From positions 1-42,107 of the forward strand of contig JAESUC010000084.1 of the NCBI GenBank assembly GCA_016763285.1: 42,107 nucleotides of DNA, written 5' to 3'. A program made the translations under genes and the position numbers. The notes below the pieces were generated by a model that was not told the origin of the DNA, searched no databases, and saw nothing but the letters and a program-made list of their open reading frames with translations. This DNA comes from Pseudomonas sp. (GTDB taxonomy: Bacteria; Pseudomonadota; Gammaproteobacteria; Pseudomonadales; Pseudomonadaceae). Shown here piece after piece: positions 8,403 to 17,901 of the stretch (positions within the stretch are counted from its first letter, which is position 1; each line of letters opens with the position of its first letter).

Positions 8403-10267
8403 TGCGCGACCTCCTCGTCAAAAGCGGCGGGCTCCGGGTCTGGGAGTAGCCAGGCATCGAACAGCTGACGCGCCACAGGGGCTGCCACGCGCCCGCCCGA
8501 CTCACCGTTCTCGACCATGACCGCAACCGCTATCTTCGGCGCTTCTGCGGGCGCGAAGCCGACAAACAAGGCGTGGTCACGATGGCGCTCCTGCAGCGCG
8601 GCTGAATCGTACTTTTCACCCTGAGCGATGGCAACGACCTGGGCCGTACCCGTCTTGCCTGCCATGCGATAGGGCGCGTCCAGCGCAGCACTGCGCGAGG
8701 TACCATGCTGTGCGTGCATGACATCCTCCAGGGCGCCAATGATGAAATCCCAGTCTGCGGGGCTCTTCAACTCGATGTTCGCGGGCGTATCCGCCACCTG
8801 CGGCGGCTCCCCATCGGCATGCATCAACAATCTGGGCCGCCGCCAGACTCCTCTGTTGGCCATCAGCGCAATCGACTGGGCAAGCTGCAGCGGTGTCGTG
8901 AGCATGTACCCCTGACCGATGCCGGTAATCAGCGTTTCGCCGGGGTACCAGGGCTGACGCCGCGCCTCCCGCTTCCATGCCCGCGATGGCATCAGGCCGG
9001 CGGACTCTTCATACATGTCATGGGAGACGCGCGTGCCCAGTCCGAAACGGGTCATGTAATCATGCATCCGGTCGATCCCGAGCTTGTTGGCCAGGTCATA
9101 GAAATAGGTATCATTGGAACGCGCGATGGCGAAAGCCATGGAGACCCAGCCGTCACCGGAGCGGTTCCAGTTACGGTACTTGTGGCTGTGATTGGGCAAC
9201 TGATAGAAGCCCGGATCGTATACCCGGCTTTCTCTTGTGGTCACACCGCTGTCCAGCCCGGCCAAAGCCACAATCTGCTTGATGGTCGAACCCGGAGGGT
9301 AAAGACCACGAAGCACCCGATTGAACAGCGGCTGATCGAGTGAGTCCCGCAACGCGCCATAGTCGGCGTGACTGATACCGGTAACAAACAGATTGGGATC
9401 AAACCCGGGCTGACTAACAAAGGCGAGCACCCCACCGGTCTCGGGCTCGATGGCGATCACCGCTCCCCGACGATTGCCCAGGGCTCTTTCGGCGACCGCC
9501 TGCAGACGACTGTCGAGATGCAGGGTGATGTCCTTGCCCGGCAGCGGATCGGTCCGCTTGAGCACCCGCAACACCCGGCCCCGGGCGTTGGTCTCTACCT
9601 CTTCGTAGCCCACGGTTCCGTGCAGGATATCTTCGTAGAAGCGCTCGATACCGGTCTTGCCGATGTAGTGGGTACCGGCATAGGCCACCTGATCGATGCT
9701 GGCCATTTCCTTTTCGTTGATGCGACCGACATACCCCACCGCATGGGCAAAGTGCTCGGCCAGCGGGTAATGACGCACAAAGCTGGTCTGCACCTCTACA
9801 CCGGGCAGGCGGAACTGGTTGATGGCGATCTGGGCGATCTGCTCTTCCGTCAGACCGAACATCACCGGCACTGGCTCAAACGGCCTGCGGCCCTGGGTGA
9901 GTTTGCGTTGCGCCCGCTCCAGGTCTTCTTCGCTCAGTGCCAGCAGCGAGCCCAGCAGCGTGAAAGTCTGTTCCAGATCAGGCACGCGCTCGCGGGTGAT
10001 GCTCAGGCTGAAGCTCGGCCGGTTCTCGGCCAGCACCACGCCGTTTCGATCATAGATGCGGCCACGGCTGGGCGGTACCGGCTGGATGTGCACCCGGTTG
10101 TTCTCGGAGAGCGTCGAGTGATGTTCGTACTGCATGACCTGGAGGAAGTACATCCGTCCGACCAGCGTCAGCGTAAGCGCCGCCACCATCAGGGAGGCGA
10201 GCACTACCCGACGCTGGACAATCCCGGCATCACTGGAGTGGTCTTTCAGATGAATAGGTCTGGCCAT
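8399..10267 (-). CDS. mrdA: Penicillin-binding protein 2, elongation transpeptidase
   Basis: PBP2 cross-links peptidoglycan during rod elongation and is the partner of RodA. The 622-residue protein has one N-terminal membrane segment (about 20-42), a pedestal/dimerisation domain starting at PPSRGRIYDRNG, and a transpeptidase domain with the nucleophile Ser327 in PPGSTIK, the second motif SND at about 384-386, and KTGT in MAGKTGTAQVV. The nucleophile position closely matches E. coli PBP2 (Ser330). ATG 10267 lies 3 bases after the rlmH stop. In P. aeruginosa the gene is named pbpA. Nothing unusual is seen. Confidence 0.97.
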   Translation of the reverse strand: MARPIHLKDHSSDAGIVQRRVVLASLMVAALTLTLVGRMYFLQVMQYEHHSTLSENNRVHIQPVPPSRGRIYDRNGVVLAENRPSFSLSITRERVPDLEQTFTLLGSLLALSEEDLERAQRKLTQGRRPFEPVPVMFGLTEEQIAQIAINQFRLPGVEVQTSFVRHYPLAEHFAHAVGYVGRINEKEMASIDQVAYAGTHYIGKTGIERFYEDILHGTVGYEEVETNARGRVLRVLKRTDPLPGKDITLHLDSRLQAVAERALGNRRGAVIAIEPETGGVLAFVSQPGFDPNLFVTGISHADYGALRDSLDQPLFNRVLRGLYPPGSTIKQIVALAGLDSGVTTRESRVYDPGFYQLPNHSHKYRNWNRSGDGWVSMAFAIARSNDTYFYDLANKLGIDRMHDYMTRFGLGTRVSHDMYEESAGLMPSRAWKREARRQPWYPGETLITGIGQGYMLTTPLQLAQSIALMANRGVWRRPRLLMHADGEPPQVADTPANIELKSPADWDFIIGALEDVMHAQHGTSRSAALDAPYRMAGKTGTAQVVAIAQGEKYDSAALQERHRDHALFVGFAPAEAPKIAVAVMVENGESGGRVAAPVARQLFDAWLLPDPEPAAFDEEVAQ

Positions 10268-10270
10268 GTA

Positions 10271-10738
10271 TCACTTGTGGTAAGGGTGGCGATTGAGAAT
10301 TGTCCAGGCCCGGTAGAGCTGTTCCGCCAGCAGAATCCTTACCAGCGGGTGCGGTAGCGTGAGTGCAGAGAGCGACCAGCGCTGGTCACTGCGCGCAGCC
10401 ACTTCACCGGCCAGCCCCTCGGGGCCACCGACCATCAAGTTGACATTGCGCGCCTCGAGACGCCAGGTGTCGAGATGGCCGGCCAGCTCCTCGGTGCTCC
10501 AGCTACGCCCTGTCACCTCGAGCGTGACTATCCGATCACCGGGCTGGGTGGCGGCAAGCATCTGCTCGCCTTCGCGACGCATCAATCTGGCCACATCGGC
10601 ATTCTTGCCACGCGTGGCCAGGGGCACCTCGACCAGATCCAGCGGCAGATCGGCGGGCATGCGCTTGGCATACTCGTGATAGCCCTGCTCCACCCAGCGC
10701 GGCATGCGCGAGGCCACGCTGATCAAACGCAGACGCAC
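10271..10738 (-). CDS. rlmH: 23S rRNA (pseudouridine1915-N3)-methyltransferase RlmH
   Basis: RlmH is a SPOUT-class methyltransferase acting on pseudouridine 1915 in helix 69 of assembled 70S ribosomes. The length of 155 residues is exactly typical. The C-terminal trefoil-knot SAM site shows [31 protein letters not shown] is the family signature, and the protein ends in the conserved HPYHK. It starts with GTG at 10738, 3 bases after the rsfS stop. rsfS-rlmH-mrdA-rodA is a common gammaproteobacterial order, so it is probably co-transcribed with the rod-shape genes. Confidence 0.97.
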   Translation of the reverse strand: MRLRLISVASRMPRWVEQGYHEYAKRMPADLPLDLVEVPLATRGKNADVARLMRREGEQMLAATQPGDRIVTLEVTGRSWSTEELAGHLDTWRLEARNVNLMVGGPEGLAGEVAARSDQRWSLSALTLPHPLVRILLAEQLYRAWTILNRHPYHK

Positions 10739-10741
10739 CCG

Positions 10742-11101
10742 TTACTCGGAGGGCTGCTGTTGCTGGGCCCGACGGGACTCGGCACTCTGCCAGAGCCGCT
10801 CCAGATCGTAGAACTGGCGGGTCGCCGGCTGCATCACATGCACTACCACGTCGCCAAGGTCCACCAGGACCCATTCCCCGGATTCCTTGCCTTCCACGCC
10901 CAGCGGGCGGTTACCGGCTGCTTTGGCCTTTTCCACCACGTTGTCGCTGAGCGCACTGACGTGCCGATTGGAGGTGCCGCTGGCGATAATCATGTAGTCG
11001 GTTACGCTGGTGAGCTCGCGTACGTCGATGCGCACCACGTCCTTGGCCTTGAGCTCGTCCAGTGCATCCTCTATCACTTTGACCATGTCGTCGATCTGCA
11101 T
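10742..11101 (-). CDS. rsfS: Ribosomal silencing factor RsfS
   Basis: RsfS binds ribosomal protein L14 and blocks joining of 50S and 30S subunits when nutrients are low. The 119-residue protein has the DUF143 core: [22 protein letters not shown], here seen around residues 28-50, and [16 protein letters not shown] further on. ATG 11101 is chosen because conserved sequence begins there; an upstream in-frame start at 11170 would overlap nadD and add residues unlike the family. A purine-rich AAGGA lies upstream, and the gap from nadD is 22 bases. Confidence 0.95.
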   Translation of the reverse strand: MQIDDMVKVIEDALDELKAKDVVRIDVRELTSVTDYMIIASGTSNRHVSALSDNVVEKAKAAGNRPLGVEGKESGEWVLVDLGDVVVHVMQPATRQFYDLERLWQSAESRRAQQQQPSE

Positions 11102-11123
11102 AGGTAGTTCTAGTCCTTCGGTA

Positions 11124-11762
11124 TCAGGGCAGGTAAAGCCCGTGGGTTTCAATATAATCAAGTACCGCATCGGGCAGCAGAAAACGGGGCGACCGGCGCT
11201 CCGCCACCAGCTGGCGAATGTGGGTGGCAGATATCGCCAGCGGCGTCTGCGTCAGGCAGATTATCTGCCCATAACGGGCGCTCACGCTGCCTGGATCACT
11301 GACGCTTCGGGCGGCGAGCAGATCCTTGAGCACTTCGGGCAACTCCGGATCGTAGTCCGGCCGTTGCAGCACGACCAGGTTACACAGCCCGAGCAACCCC
11401 TCCCAGCGATGCCAGGCCGGCAGTCCACCGAAGGCATCCCAGCCAAGAATCATGAACAGGGTAACAGTATCGCCAAGTTCGCTGCGTAGCGATTCGAGGG
11501 TTTCGACAGTATATGACGGGCGGTCACGTTGCAGCTCCCGATCATCGACCATCAGTCCGGTGACACCACCGGTCGCCAGCTGCACCATGGCCAGGCGCTG
11601 TTCGGCGGAGGCACGCGGCTGGCCACGATGGGGGGGCCGGGCGCTGGGAATCAGCCGCAGCTCATCCAGACCCAGGCACTCGGCGGCTTCCAGAGCACCA
11701 CGCAGGTGTCCGAAATGCACCGGATCGAAGGTGCCGCCGAGCAGCCCTATGCGCCTGGTCAT
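11124..11762 (-). CDS. nadD: Nicotinate-nucleotide adenylyltransferase
   Basis: NadD adenylylates nicotinate mononucleotide to deamido-NAD, the central step of NAD synthesis. The 212-residue protein has the nucleotidyltransferase motif [16 protein letters not shown] at the N-terminus, with the HxGH signature, and the C-terminal ATP-binding motif [13 protein letters not shown] 11762 begins directly before the motif; GTG 11768, two codons earlier, is an alternative, and the much longer open frame to 11924 is proA shadow. It lies 7 bases after proA and upstream of rsfS, the usual pseudomonad order. Confidence 0.97.
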   Translation of the reverse strand: MTRRIGLLGGTFDPVHFGHLRGALEAAECLGLDELRLIPSARPPHRGQPRASAEQRLAMVQLATGGVTGLMVDDRELQRDRPSYTVETLESLRSELGDTVTLFMILGWDAFGGLPAWHRWEGLLGLCNLVVLQRPDYDPELPEVLKDLLAARSVSDPGSVSARYGQIICLTQTPLAISATHIRQLVAERRSPRFLLPDAVLDYIETHGLYLP

Positions 11763-11769
11763 CCGCACA

Positions 11770-13035
11770 TCATTGGCGGATATGCCCGTCGCCGAACACC
11801 ACGTACTTTTCGCTGGTGAGCCCTTCAAGCCCGACCGGGCCACGGGCATGAATCTTGTCGGTCGAAATGCCGATCTCGGCGCCCAGGCCGTATTCGAAGC
11901 CATCGGCGAAGCGGGTCGAAGCATTTATCATCACCGAGCTGGAGTCCACCTCGGCGAGGAATCGCCTGGCCCGGGTATAGTCTTCGGACACCATCGCATC
12001 CGTATGCTGGGAGCTGTAAGTATTGATGTGCTCGATAGCCGCATCCATGTCGGCGACTACCCGTATAGCCAGAATGGGCGCGAGGTATTCCGTGCTCCAG
12101 TCCTCTTCCGTAGCGGCCACGGCATCGGGCAGAATGTCCCGGGTTGCCGCACAGCCGCGCAGCTCGACCTGCTTTTCGGCATAGAGCCTGGCAACACGGG
12201 GGAGAAACTCATCGGCAACGGCCTGATGCACCAGCAGGGTTTCCATGGCGTTACACACCCCGTAGCGGTGCGTCTTGGCATTCAGGGCAATGGCCTGCGC
12301 CTTGTCCAGATCGGCCCGGTCATCCACGTAGACGTGGCAGATGCCGTCCAGATGCTTGATCACCGGCACACGTGCATCCCGACTGATCCGCTCGATCAGG
12401 CCCTTGCCGCCGCGGGGCACGATCACATCCACATAGTCGGGCATGGTGATCAACGCACCCACGGCAGCCCGATCGGTGGTTTCCACGACCTGCACCACTT
12501 CGGCAGGCAACCCGGCCGCGTCCAGTCCCTGACGCAGGCAGCGGGCGATGGCGCGATTGGATTGAATCGACTCCGACCCGCCGCGCAATATGCAGGCGTT
12601 GCCGGATTTCAGGCACAGACTGGCCGCTTCCACGGTCACATTGGGCCGCGACTCGTAGATGATGCCGATAACACCCAGTGGCACGCGCATGCGTCCCACC
12701 TGAATACCCGAGGGGAGAAACTTCATGTCACGTATCGAACCGATCGGGTCGTCCAGCGCTGCCACCTGGCGCAGCCCCTCCAGCATGGCCTGAATACGCG
12801 CCGGGGTCAGGGCCAGGCGGTCGAGCATCGCCGCGTCCAGCCCGTTGTCCCGCCCGGCCTGCAAGTCCAGTTCATTGGCCTCGACCAGTTCCGTGGCGGC
12901 GGCCTCGATCGCCTCGGCGGTGGCCAGCAGGGCGCGATTCTTCACCGCCGTCGTGGCGCGAGCTATCACCCTGGATGCCTGCCGGGCGCGAAGACCGAGC
13001 CCCTGCATGTATTCTGTTACCTGTTCCGCACTCAT
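11770..13035 (-). CDS. proA: Gamma-glutamyl phosphate reductase
   Basis: ProA reduces gamma-glutamyl phosphate to glutamate semialdehyde with NADPH, the second step of proline synthesis. The 421-residue aldehyde-dehydrogenase-fold protein has the catalytic Cys in [13 protein letters not shown], the cofactor region [30 protein letters not shown] and the C-terminal [19 protein letters not shown] 13035 is preferred with GGTGG upstream; GTG 13044 is an alternative. It is the first gene of the minus-strand run ending in lipB, and it diverges from the DedA gene at 13200, so a promoter for the run should lie in 13036-13199. I do not see an unambiguous one. Confidence 0.97.
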   Translation of the reverse strand: MSAEQVTEYMQGLGLRARQASRVIARATTAVKNRALLATAEAIEAAATELVEANELDLQAGRDNGLDAAMLDRLALTPARIQAMLEGLRQVAALDDPIGSIRDMKFLPSGIQVGRMRVPLGVIGIIYESRPNVTVEAASLCLKSGNACILRGGSESIQSNRAIARCLRQGLDAAGLPAEVVQVVETTDRAAVGALITMPDYVDVIVPRGGKGLIERISRDARVPVIKHLDGICHVYVDDRADLDKAQAIALNAKTHRYGVCNAMETLLVHQAVADEFLPRVARLYAEKQVELRGCAATRDILPDAVAATEEDWSTEYLAPILAIRVVADMDAAIEHINTYSSQHTDAMVSEDYTRARRFLAEVDSSSVMINASTRFADGFEYGLGAEIGISTDKIHARGPVGLEGLTSEKYVVFGDGHIRQ

Positions 13036-13199
13036 GCCTGCCACCGATTACCCGTTGCCTGTACCAAAGGCCGCATTATAGCTGTCTGCCCCGGCACTGG
13101 ACAGGGCGGAGCTGCTATGATCTTGAATATGATTCGATCACGTACCCACCCATGTCCGCCCGGCCCCCATGGCCGATCAATCCGACGAGCGCAGGCAGT

Positions 13200-14492
13200 A
13201 TGGATAACCTGTTGACCGGCAGCCTGCTCGAGTGGCTCGGCGACCACCGGCAGTGGCTCGGGCTGGCCATTTTTCTGATTGCCCTGCTGGAATCCCTGGC
13301 CATTGCCGGCCTGGTCATCCCCGGGGTGGTGCTTCTGCTGGCGGTAACGGCCATGGCGGGCGGCGGCGGCATGTCATTCGCGGCGGCGCTGGCATGGGCG
13401 TTCTGCGGCGCGGTCCTCGGCGACCTGCTCAGCTTTGCACTCGGCCGCACGCTGCACCAGGATATCCGACGTATCGGCCTGTTCCGACGACATCCGCAGT
13501 GGATTGCCCGCGGCGAGGCGTTCTTCAGGCGCTATGGTCTGCTGGGTATATTCATCGGCCGGTTCGTCGGCCCGATACGCCCCATCATTCCCATGGTGGC
13601 TGGCATGCTGGACATGCCCACCCTGCGCTTCGTGGCCATCAACCTGTTGTCCGCGCTGGCATGGGCGCCGGTCTACGTCACACCGGGCTTCGTCGCCGGA
13701 CGTGCGATCAAATGGCCGGTGCCCGAGTTCTTCTGGCAGCAGGCACTGACCTTGCTCGGCCTGCTGGCCGCCCTGCTGCTGGCTGTGGTGGTCATACTGC
13801 GGGCCCAGAAGCGCTGGAGCAATCTGCTTGCCGGCGCGGCATGCCTTGGCGGTCTTGCTGGCATAACGCTGACCACGGGGCACCTGGCCGTTGTGCAGCA
13901 GGGCGTGTCGTACTGGGTCTCGCGGGCAGACGGCCACGGCCTGATATACCAGGTCCTGACGCCACTGGTCAGCGGGTTCTTCCCGCTGCTGCTGTTCGGC
14001 CTGCTGGCGGCCACCCTGGCAGCCTCCAGGGCCTGGCTGGCGCTGATATTCACCCTGCTGGCACTCATTCTAGCGGCCCTGATGGTCATTGCCTCGGGCG
14101 CCTCCGGACCTGCCAGCATCATGGCGTTCAGCCTGATACTGATTGCCATCACTGCCCTGTTGAAGAATCGCCCCCACACCTTCTGGACCCGGGCCGTCTT
14201 CATGTCAGGGGTGGCGCCAGCGGGCATTGTGCTCGGCGCGCTCAATCTGGTTGCGCTGAACGCTTCGATACTGGCTCTGGTCAGCGCCTTTCTGCTCGCC
14301 GGTTCAGCCCTGCTACTGGCCCTGTGGATGGTCGAAAGAGCCCAACCGATACTCGACCCGCCCGCCCCGGCGAGCCGGTTGCTGCTCTGGCTGCCCCTGA
14401 TTGCGGCACTGGGCCTGCTGTCAGGCCTGCATTATCTCCAGCCATTCATTGATCTGGCGCAGGCGGGCCCCGGGGTGATCCAGGTTGAGTAG
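13200..14492 (+). CDS. DedA-family membrane protein with C-terminal degenerate PAP2-like region
   Basis: The 430-residue protein is almost wholly hydrophobic. Residues 1-190 form a DedA (SNARE-associated/VTT) domain: ESLAIAGLVIPGVVLLLA, GAVLGDLLSFALGR and FIGRFVGPIRPIIPMVAGML match the conserved acidic, GxxxG and FxGRxxPxxR elements. DedA proteins act in envelope homeostasis and lipid-carrier recycling. Residues about 200-430 add roughly six membrane segments. Their spacing resembles the PAP2 phosphatase domain of known DedA-PAP2 fusions, but the K-x6-RP, PSGH and SR-x5-H-x3-D catalytic motifs are absent; this reading is an inference. The start is ATG 13200 (AGG close upstream) or ATG 13152. 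The last 72 bases overlap the convergent LON-domain gene. Confidence 0.85.
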   Translation: MDNLLTGSLLEWLGDHRQWLGLAIFLIALLESLAIAGLVIPGVVLLLAVTAMAGGGGMSFAAALAWAFCGAVLGDLLSFALGRTLHQDIRRIGLFRRHPQWIARGEAFFRRYGLLGIFIGRFVGPIRPIIPMVAGMLDMPTLRFVAINLLSALAWAPVYVTPGFVAGRAIKWPVPEFFWQQALTLLGLLAALLLAVVVILRAQKRWSNLLAGAACLGGLAGITLTTGHLAVVQQGVSYWVSRADGHGLIYQVLTPLVSGFFPLLLFGLLAATLAASRAWLALIFTLLALILAALMVIASGASGPASIMAFSLILIAITALLKNRPHTFWTRAVFMSGVAPAGIVLGALNLVALNASILALVSAFLLAGSALLLALWMVERAQPILDPPAPASRLLLWLPLIAALGLLSGLHYLQPFIDLAQAGPGVIQVE

Positions 14493-15005
14493 CGCCACCT
14501 TCTGGTCCAGCGAGAAGGGCAGCAGAAACGCCAGCTGATAGCCCAGCCGCTGCTGGCTCCCGGCGACTTCGGGCAAACCCAGCCCTTCGGCCAGAGGATG
14601 TTGCATCAGGGCCTCGTGCAGCACCACAAGGTCGTCGTGCTCTTCTCCCAGCGGTGCGTCCGCCTGCTCGCTGATCCAGTCTATCTGGCCACTGACCAGA
14701 CCGTCCTCGGCCACGTCGGCAGCCTGGATACGTCCCCGGCGACGGCCCTCCACCCGGATCCCGAGCAGACCGTTGTCACGCTGCTGCCAGTCGATGATAT
14801 GCGCCTCGCAGCCCAGGGCATTGAAACGCAGATCGCCCGATCCGGACTCGGGTCCGGATTCCAGGGCGACGATCAGAAAGCTCTCGCCATGCTTGAAGCA
14901 GCGGCTGAGCATATCCAGATAGCGCGCTTCGAATATCTGCAGGTCCATTACACAACCGGGTAACAGAATGCTCTTGAGCGGGAAAAGGGCGTGTCTCTCG
15001 GTCAT
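14421..15005 (-). CDS. LON substrate-binding-domain protein (no protease domain)
   Basis: This 194-residue protein consists of the N-terminal LON domain alone (PF02190 type), as in other stand-alone LON-domain proteins of proteobacteria. It starts MTERHALFPLKSILLPGCVM and has QIFEARYLDMLSRC, FLIVAL and GLLGIRVEGRRRGRI, all expected for this fold. No AAA or Ser-Lys protease part follows, so it is not a protease, and its function is unknown. ATG 15005 is chosen because the conserved sequence begins there, with GAGGCAGG upstream; the open frame extends to 15209 without family similarity. Its final 24 codons, ending INEWLEIMQA, lie antisense to the 3' end of the DedA gene. Confidence 0.9.
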   Translation of the reverse strand: MTERHALFPLKSILLPGCVMDLQIFEARYLDMLSRCFKHGESFLIVALESGPESGSGDLRFNALGCEAHIIDWQQRDNGLLGIRVEGRRRGRIQAADVAEDGLVSGQIDWISEQADAPLGEEHDDLVVLHEALMQHPLAEGLGLPEVAGSQQRLGYQLAFLLPFSLDQKVALLNLDHPGARLRQINEWLEIMQA

Positions 15006-15226
15006 GCCTGCCTCATGCTGGATAGTCGGTTGGCCGCTGGCTGCCGCACCTCGGTTCCGGCATTCAGCAAACCTATTCAGGCGCATGCCGATTGACCCGG
15101 CCCGCTGCCCTTGCAACCATGGCAAAAGACCTGTTCTTGTGTCTATAGTTCTGCCTGCACCGATTGCAAGCGCCTGTTTCACACAGCTCCGTTTGGGGCA
15201 ATACAACAACAGCCATGGAGAACGCC

Positions 15227-15682
15227 ATGACCGCCGTACCCGTTTCCGAACTGACCTCCTACATTGGCAAGGATCTCGGCCATTCCGAGTGGATGACCAT
15301 TGATCAGGAGCGCGTCAACCAATTCGCCGATTGCACCGAGGATCATCAGTTCATCCACATCGATGAAGAGAAGGCCAAGCAGACGCCGTTTGGCGGCACC
15401 ATTGCCCACGGCTTCCTGTCGCTGTCACTGCTGCCGAAGCTGTCTGCCGGACTGCTGATTCGTCCGGAGGGCCTGAAGATGGCCGTCAACTATGGCATGG
15501 ACAGCCTGCGCTTCATCCAGCCGGTACGCGTTGGTTCGCGGGTCCGGCTGCAAAGCACTGTTATGGATGTCACCGAGAAAAAGCCCGGACAATGGCTGAT
15601 CAAGGCCCGCTCAACACTGGAAATCGAAGGCAGCGACAAGCCGGCCTTCATTGCTGAAGCGCTGTCATTGTACTTCGTCTGA
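15227..15682 (+). CDS. MaoC-like (R)-specific enoyl-CoA hydratase
   Basis: This 151-residue hot-dog-fold protein should hydrate trans-2-enoyl-CoA or a related thioester. The hydratase-2 motif is present in EDHQFIHIDEEKA, with Asp39 and His44 spaced as the catalytic Asp/His pair of PhaJ-type enzymes, followed by FGGTIAHGFLSLSLLP. The length fits single-domain MaoC proteins, also annotated as NodN-like. The physiological substrate is not evident; fatty-acid breakdown or polyester precursor supply are both possible. ATG 15227 has GGAG six bases upstream; ATG 15215 is a weaker alternative. It stands alone, divergent from the LON-domain gene and convergent with ubiX, with a GC-rich hairpin between. 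Confidence 0.9.
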   Translation: MTAVPVSELTSYIGKDLGHSEWMTIDQERVNQFADCTEDHQFIHIDEEKAKQTPFGGTIAHGFLSLSLLPKLSAGLLIRPEGLKMAVNYGMDSLRFIQPVRVGSRVRLQSTVMDVTEKKPGQWLIKARSTLEIEGSDKPAFIAEALSLYFV

Positions 15683-15695
15683 TTCAGGCATCGAC

Positions 15696-15720
15696 CGCCG
15701 CCGGGCCAGCCCCGGCGGCG
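15696..15720. terminator. GC-rich hairpin between convergent hydratase and ubiX genes
   Basis: Bases 15696-15705 and 15711-15720 are perfectly complementary (10 bp, all GC pairs) around a 5-base loop. It fills the 39-base gap between two convergent genes and would serve both strands. No clear T-run follows on either side, so it may need Rho or act mainly as a 3' end stabiliser. Confidence 0.5.
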
Positions 15721-15721
15721 T

Positions 15722-16327
15722 TCACTCCCCCCAGCGCGCCAGCAGCTGTTGCTCGATCCCCAACTGATTGAGAATGCGCGCCACAACAAAATCTACCAGA
15801 TCATCGATCGAACGGGGCTTGTGGTAGAACCCCGGGCTGGCCGGCAGTATCACTGCGCCCATCTGGCTGAGCTTGAGCATGTTTTCCAGGTGCACCGTCG
15901 AGAAAGGCGCTTCCCGAGGCACAAGAATCAGTTTGCGCCGCTCTTTCAACGCGACGTCGGCAGCACGCTCGATCAGGTTGTTGCTGGCCCCCGTGGCGAT
16001 GGCTGACAGACTGCCGGTGGAGCAGGGGCACACGACCATCGCGCTGGGTGCTCCAGACCCCGAGGCCACCGGCGCCATCCAGTCCTGCTTGCCGAACACC
16101 CGAATCTGCCCTTCCCGGGCGCCGTAATGGGCGGTCAGGAACAGTTCCAGCGCCTGGGGTTTGGGCGGCAGGGTCAGATCGGTCTCGGTCGCTACAACCA
16201 GTTGGGCGGCCTGGGAAATCAGGAAATAGACTTCCACATCGGCCTTGACCAGACATTCAAGCAGTCGCAGTGCGTACTGCGCGCCCGAGGCGCCGGTCAT
16301 CGCGAGCGTTACGCGCTTCTCAGCCAC
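15722..16327 (-). CDS. ubiX: Flavin prenyltransferase UbiX
   Basis: UbiX attaches a dimethylallyl group to FMN, making the prenylated flavin cofactor needed by the UbiD decarboxylase in ubiquinone synthesis. The 201-residue protein has the FMN-binding start [17 protein letters not shown], the core [20 protein letters not shown], and the active-site stretch [17 protein letters not shown] ending in [12 protein letters not shown]. The GTG start at 16327 overlaps the mpl stop by 8 bases. The mpl-ubiX pair is also adjacent in P. aeruginosa, as I recall. Confidence 0.97.
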   Translation of the reverse strand: MAEKRVTLAMTGASGAQYALRLLECLVKADVEVYFLISQAAQLVVATETDLTLPPKPQALELFLTAHYGAREGQIRVFGKQDWMAPVASGSGAPSAMVVCPCSTGSLSAIATGASNNLIERAADVALKERRKLILVPREAPFSTVHLENMLKLSQMGAVILPASPGFYHKPRSIDDLVDFVVARILNQLGIEQQLLARWGE

Positions 16328-17681
16328 GATTGACCTCCAGAGCCTGACGCATACGCTGATGAATACCGCCGAAACCGCCGTTGCTCATGATCACGATGCG
16401 GGTACCCGTTTGCAGCCTGGCAAGCACGCCGTTAATGATGCTGTCGATATCGGTTTCGATCCGTGCCGGCACCGGGCTGGCATCGACTACCGACTGCAGC
16501 GACCAGTCCAGACCGGGCGGCTGGAACCAGATCACCTCGGAGGCACTGGCCACGCTGGCCGCCAGGGCGGCGGCGTGACTGCCCAGACGCATGGTATTGG
16601 AGCGCGGCTCGATGATCGCAATCAGTGGCGCCTCCCCGATCCCGGCTCGCAGACCTGCCAGGGTGGTCGAGATGGCAGTGGGATGGTGGGCGAAATCGTC
16701 ATACAGGCTCACGCCGCCATAGGTGCCGAGCAACTCCATGCGGCGCTTGGCGCTGCGGAACTCGGCCAGTGCGGAGATGCCCTGCGCGGGCGTCACCCCG
16801 ACGTGCCGGGCAGCGGCCAGCGCGGTGAGCGCATTGGCCACGCTGTGAGCGCCCGTCTGCGACCACTCGGCGACTCCCTGCAGGGCCCCATTGAGAAAAA
16901 CCTCGAAGCGGGAGCCGTCAGCCTCAAGCAGCCTGGCCTGCCAGCCTCCTGCTCCGCCAGTGGTCTGGCGCGGCGTCCAGCAGCCCATGTCGATCACGCG
17001 CTCCAGCGCTGCGTCGCCTGCGGGATGGATGATCAGCCCGGTCGACGGCACTGTGCGCACCAGGTGATGGAACTGCCGCTCGATCGCCGCCAGATCAGGA
17101 AAGATGTCCGCATGATCGTACTCAAGATTATTGAGAATCGCCGTGCGCGGCCGGTAATGCACGAACTTGGAGCGCTTGTCGAAGAAGGCGCTGTCATATT
17201 CATCGGCCTCCACAACGAAGAAAGGCGTCCCGCCGAGTCGCGCCGACAGGCCAAAGTTCTGCGGCACACCGCCTATCAGAAAACCCGGAGTCATGCCCGC
17301 ATGCTCAAGGATCCAGGCCAGCAGACTGGAGGTCGTGGTCTTGCCGTGGGTACCCGCAACCGCCAGCACCCAACGGTCCTGCAATACGTGACGCGCCAGC
17401 CATTCGGGGCCTGACACATAGGGCAGCCCCTGATCCAGCACATATTCCACGGCCGGATTGCCCCGGGACATCGCGTTACCGACGATCACCAGATCCGGCG
17501 CAGGCTGCAGATGCTCGGGCAGATACCCCTCACACAGCTCGATACCCTGTGCTTGCAGTTGCGTGCTCATGGGTGGATAGACGTTGGCGTCACTGCCACT
17601 GACCTGATGACCCAGCTCCCGGGCCAGCAACGCCAGAGAGCCCATGAAAGTACCGCAGATACCAAGAATGTGCAGATGCAT
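16320..17681 (-). CDS. mpl: UDP-N-acetylmuramate:L-alanyl-gamma-D-glutamyl-meso-diaminopimelate ligase
   Basis: Mpl ligates the recycled murein tripeptide directly to UDP-MurNAc, so it depends on the turnover produced by transglycosylases and amidases. The 453-residue Mur-ligase protein begins [20 protein letters not shown] and has the ATP-binding loop [36 protein letters not shown], and [14 protein letters not shown] in the C-terminal region. The length agrees with family members (about 450). ATG 17681 is chosen because the conserved N-terminus begins there; earlier in-frame starts up to 17735 lack similarity. It is divergent from pfp. Confidence 0.97.
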   Translation of the reverse strand: MHLHILGICGTFMGSLALLARELGHQVSGSDANVYPPMSTQLQAQGIELCEGYLPEHLQPAPDLVIVGNAMSRGNPAVEYVLDQGLPYVSGPEWLARHVLQDRWVLAVAGTHGKTTTSSLLAWILEHAGMTPGFLIGGVPQNFGLSARLGGTPFFVVEADEYDSAFFDKRSKFVHYRPRTAILNNLEYDHADIFPDLAAIERQFHHLVRTVPSTGLIIHPAGDAALERVIDMGCWTPRQTTGGAGGWQARLLEADGSRFEVFLNGALQGVAEWSQTGAHSVANALTALAAARHVGVTPAQGISALAEFRSAKRRMELLGTYGGVSLYDDFAHHPTAISTTLAGLRAGIGEAPLIAIIEPRSNTMRLGSHAAALAASVASASEVIWFQPPGLDWSLQSVVDASPVPARIETDIDSIINGVLARLQTGTRIVIMSNGGFGGIHQRMRQALEVNRG

Positions 17682-17901
17682 CGTTGCGCCAGATCCCAAG
17701 CCGGAGAAAAGTGGTTCGATGTTATCACGCACCATGGAGCGGCGCCGCCATTGGCCCGCTGGCGATGCAAACAGACATACTTTGGGCTATCATTGCCCGC
17801 CAAACCCGTTTGCCGCTTCTGTTCGCCGGCCCGCCGTACCCTGCTGCGGGGCCAGGCGCAGCGCGCCCACCCCCGGCCATTGTCTTACACATGGAGTCTG
17901 C

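Noticed and set aside
11452-13215. Long plus-strand open frame opposite nadD and proA
   Set aside because: It spans two well-supported genes and their junction and has no recognisable domain.
15111-15149. Promoter for the MaoC-like gene (TTGCAA and TATAGT)
   Set aside because: The spacing of 27 bases is too long; TATAGT alone is not enough.
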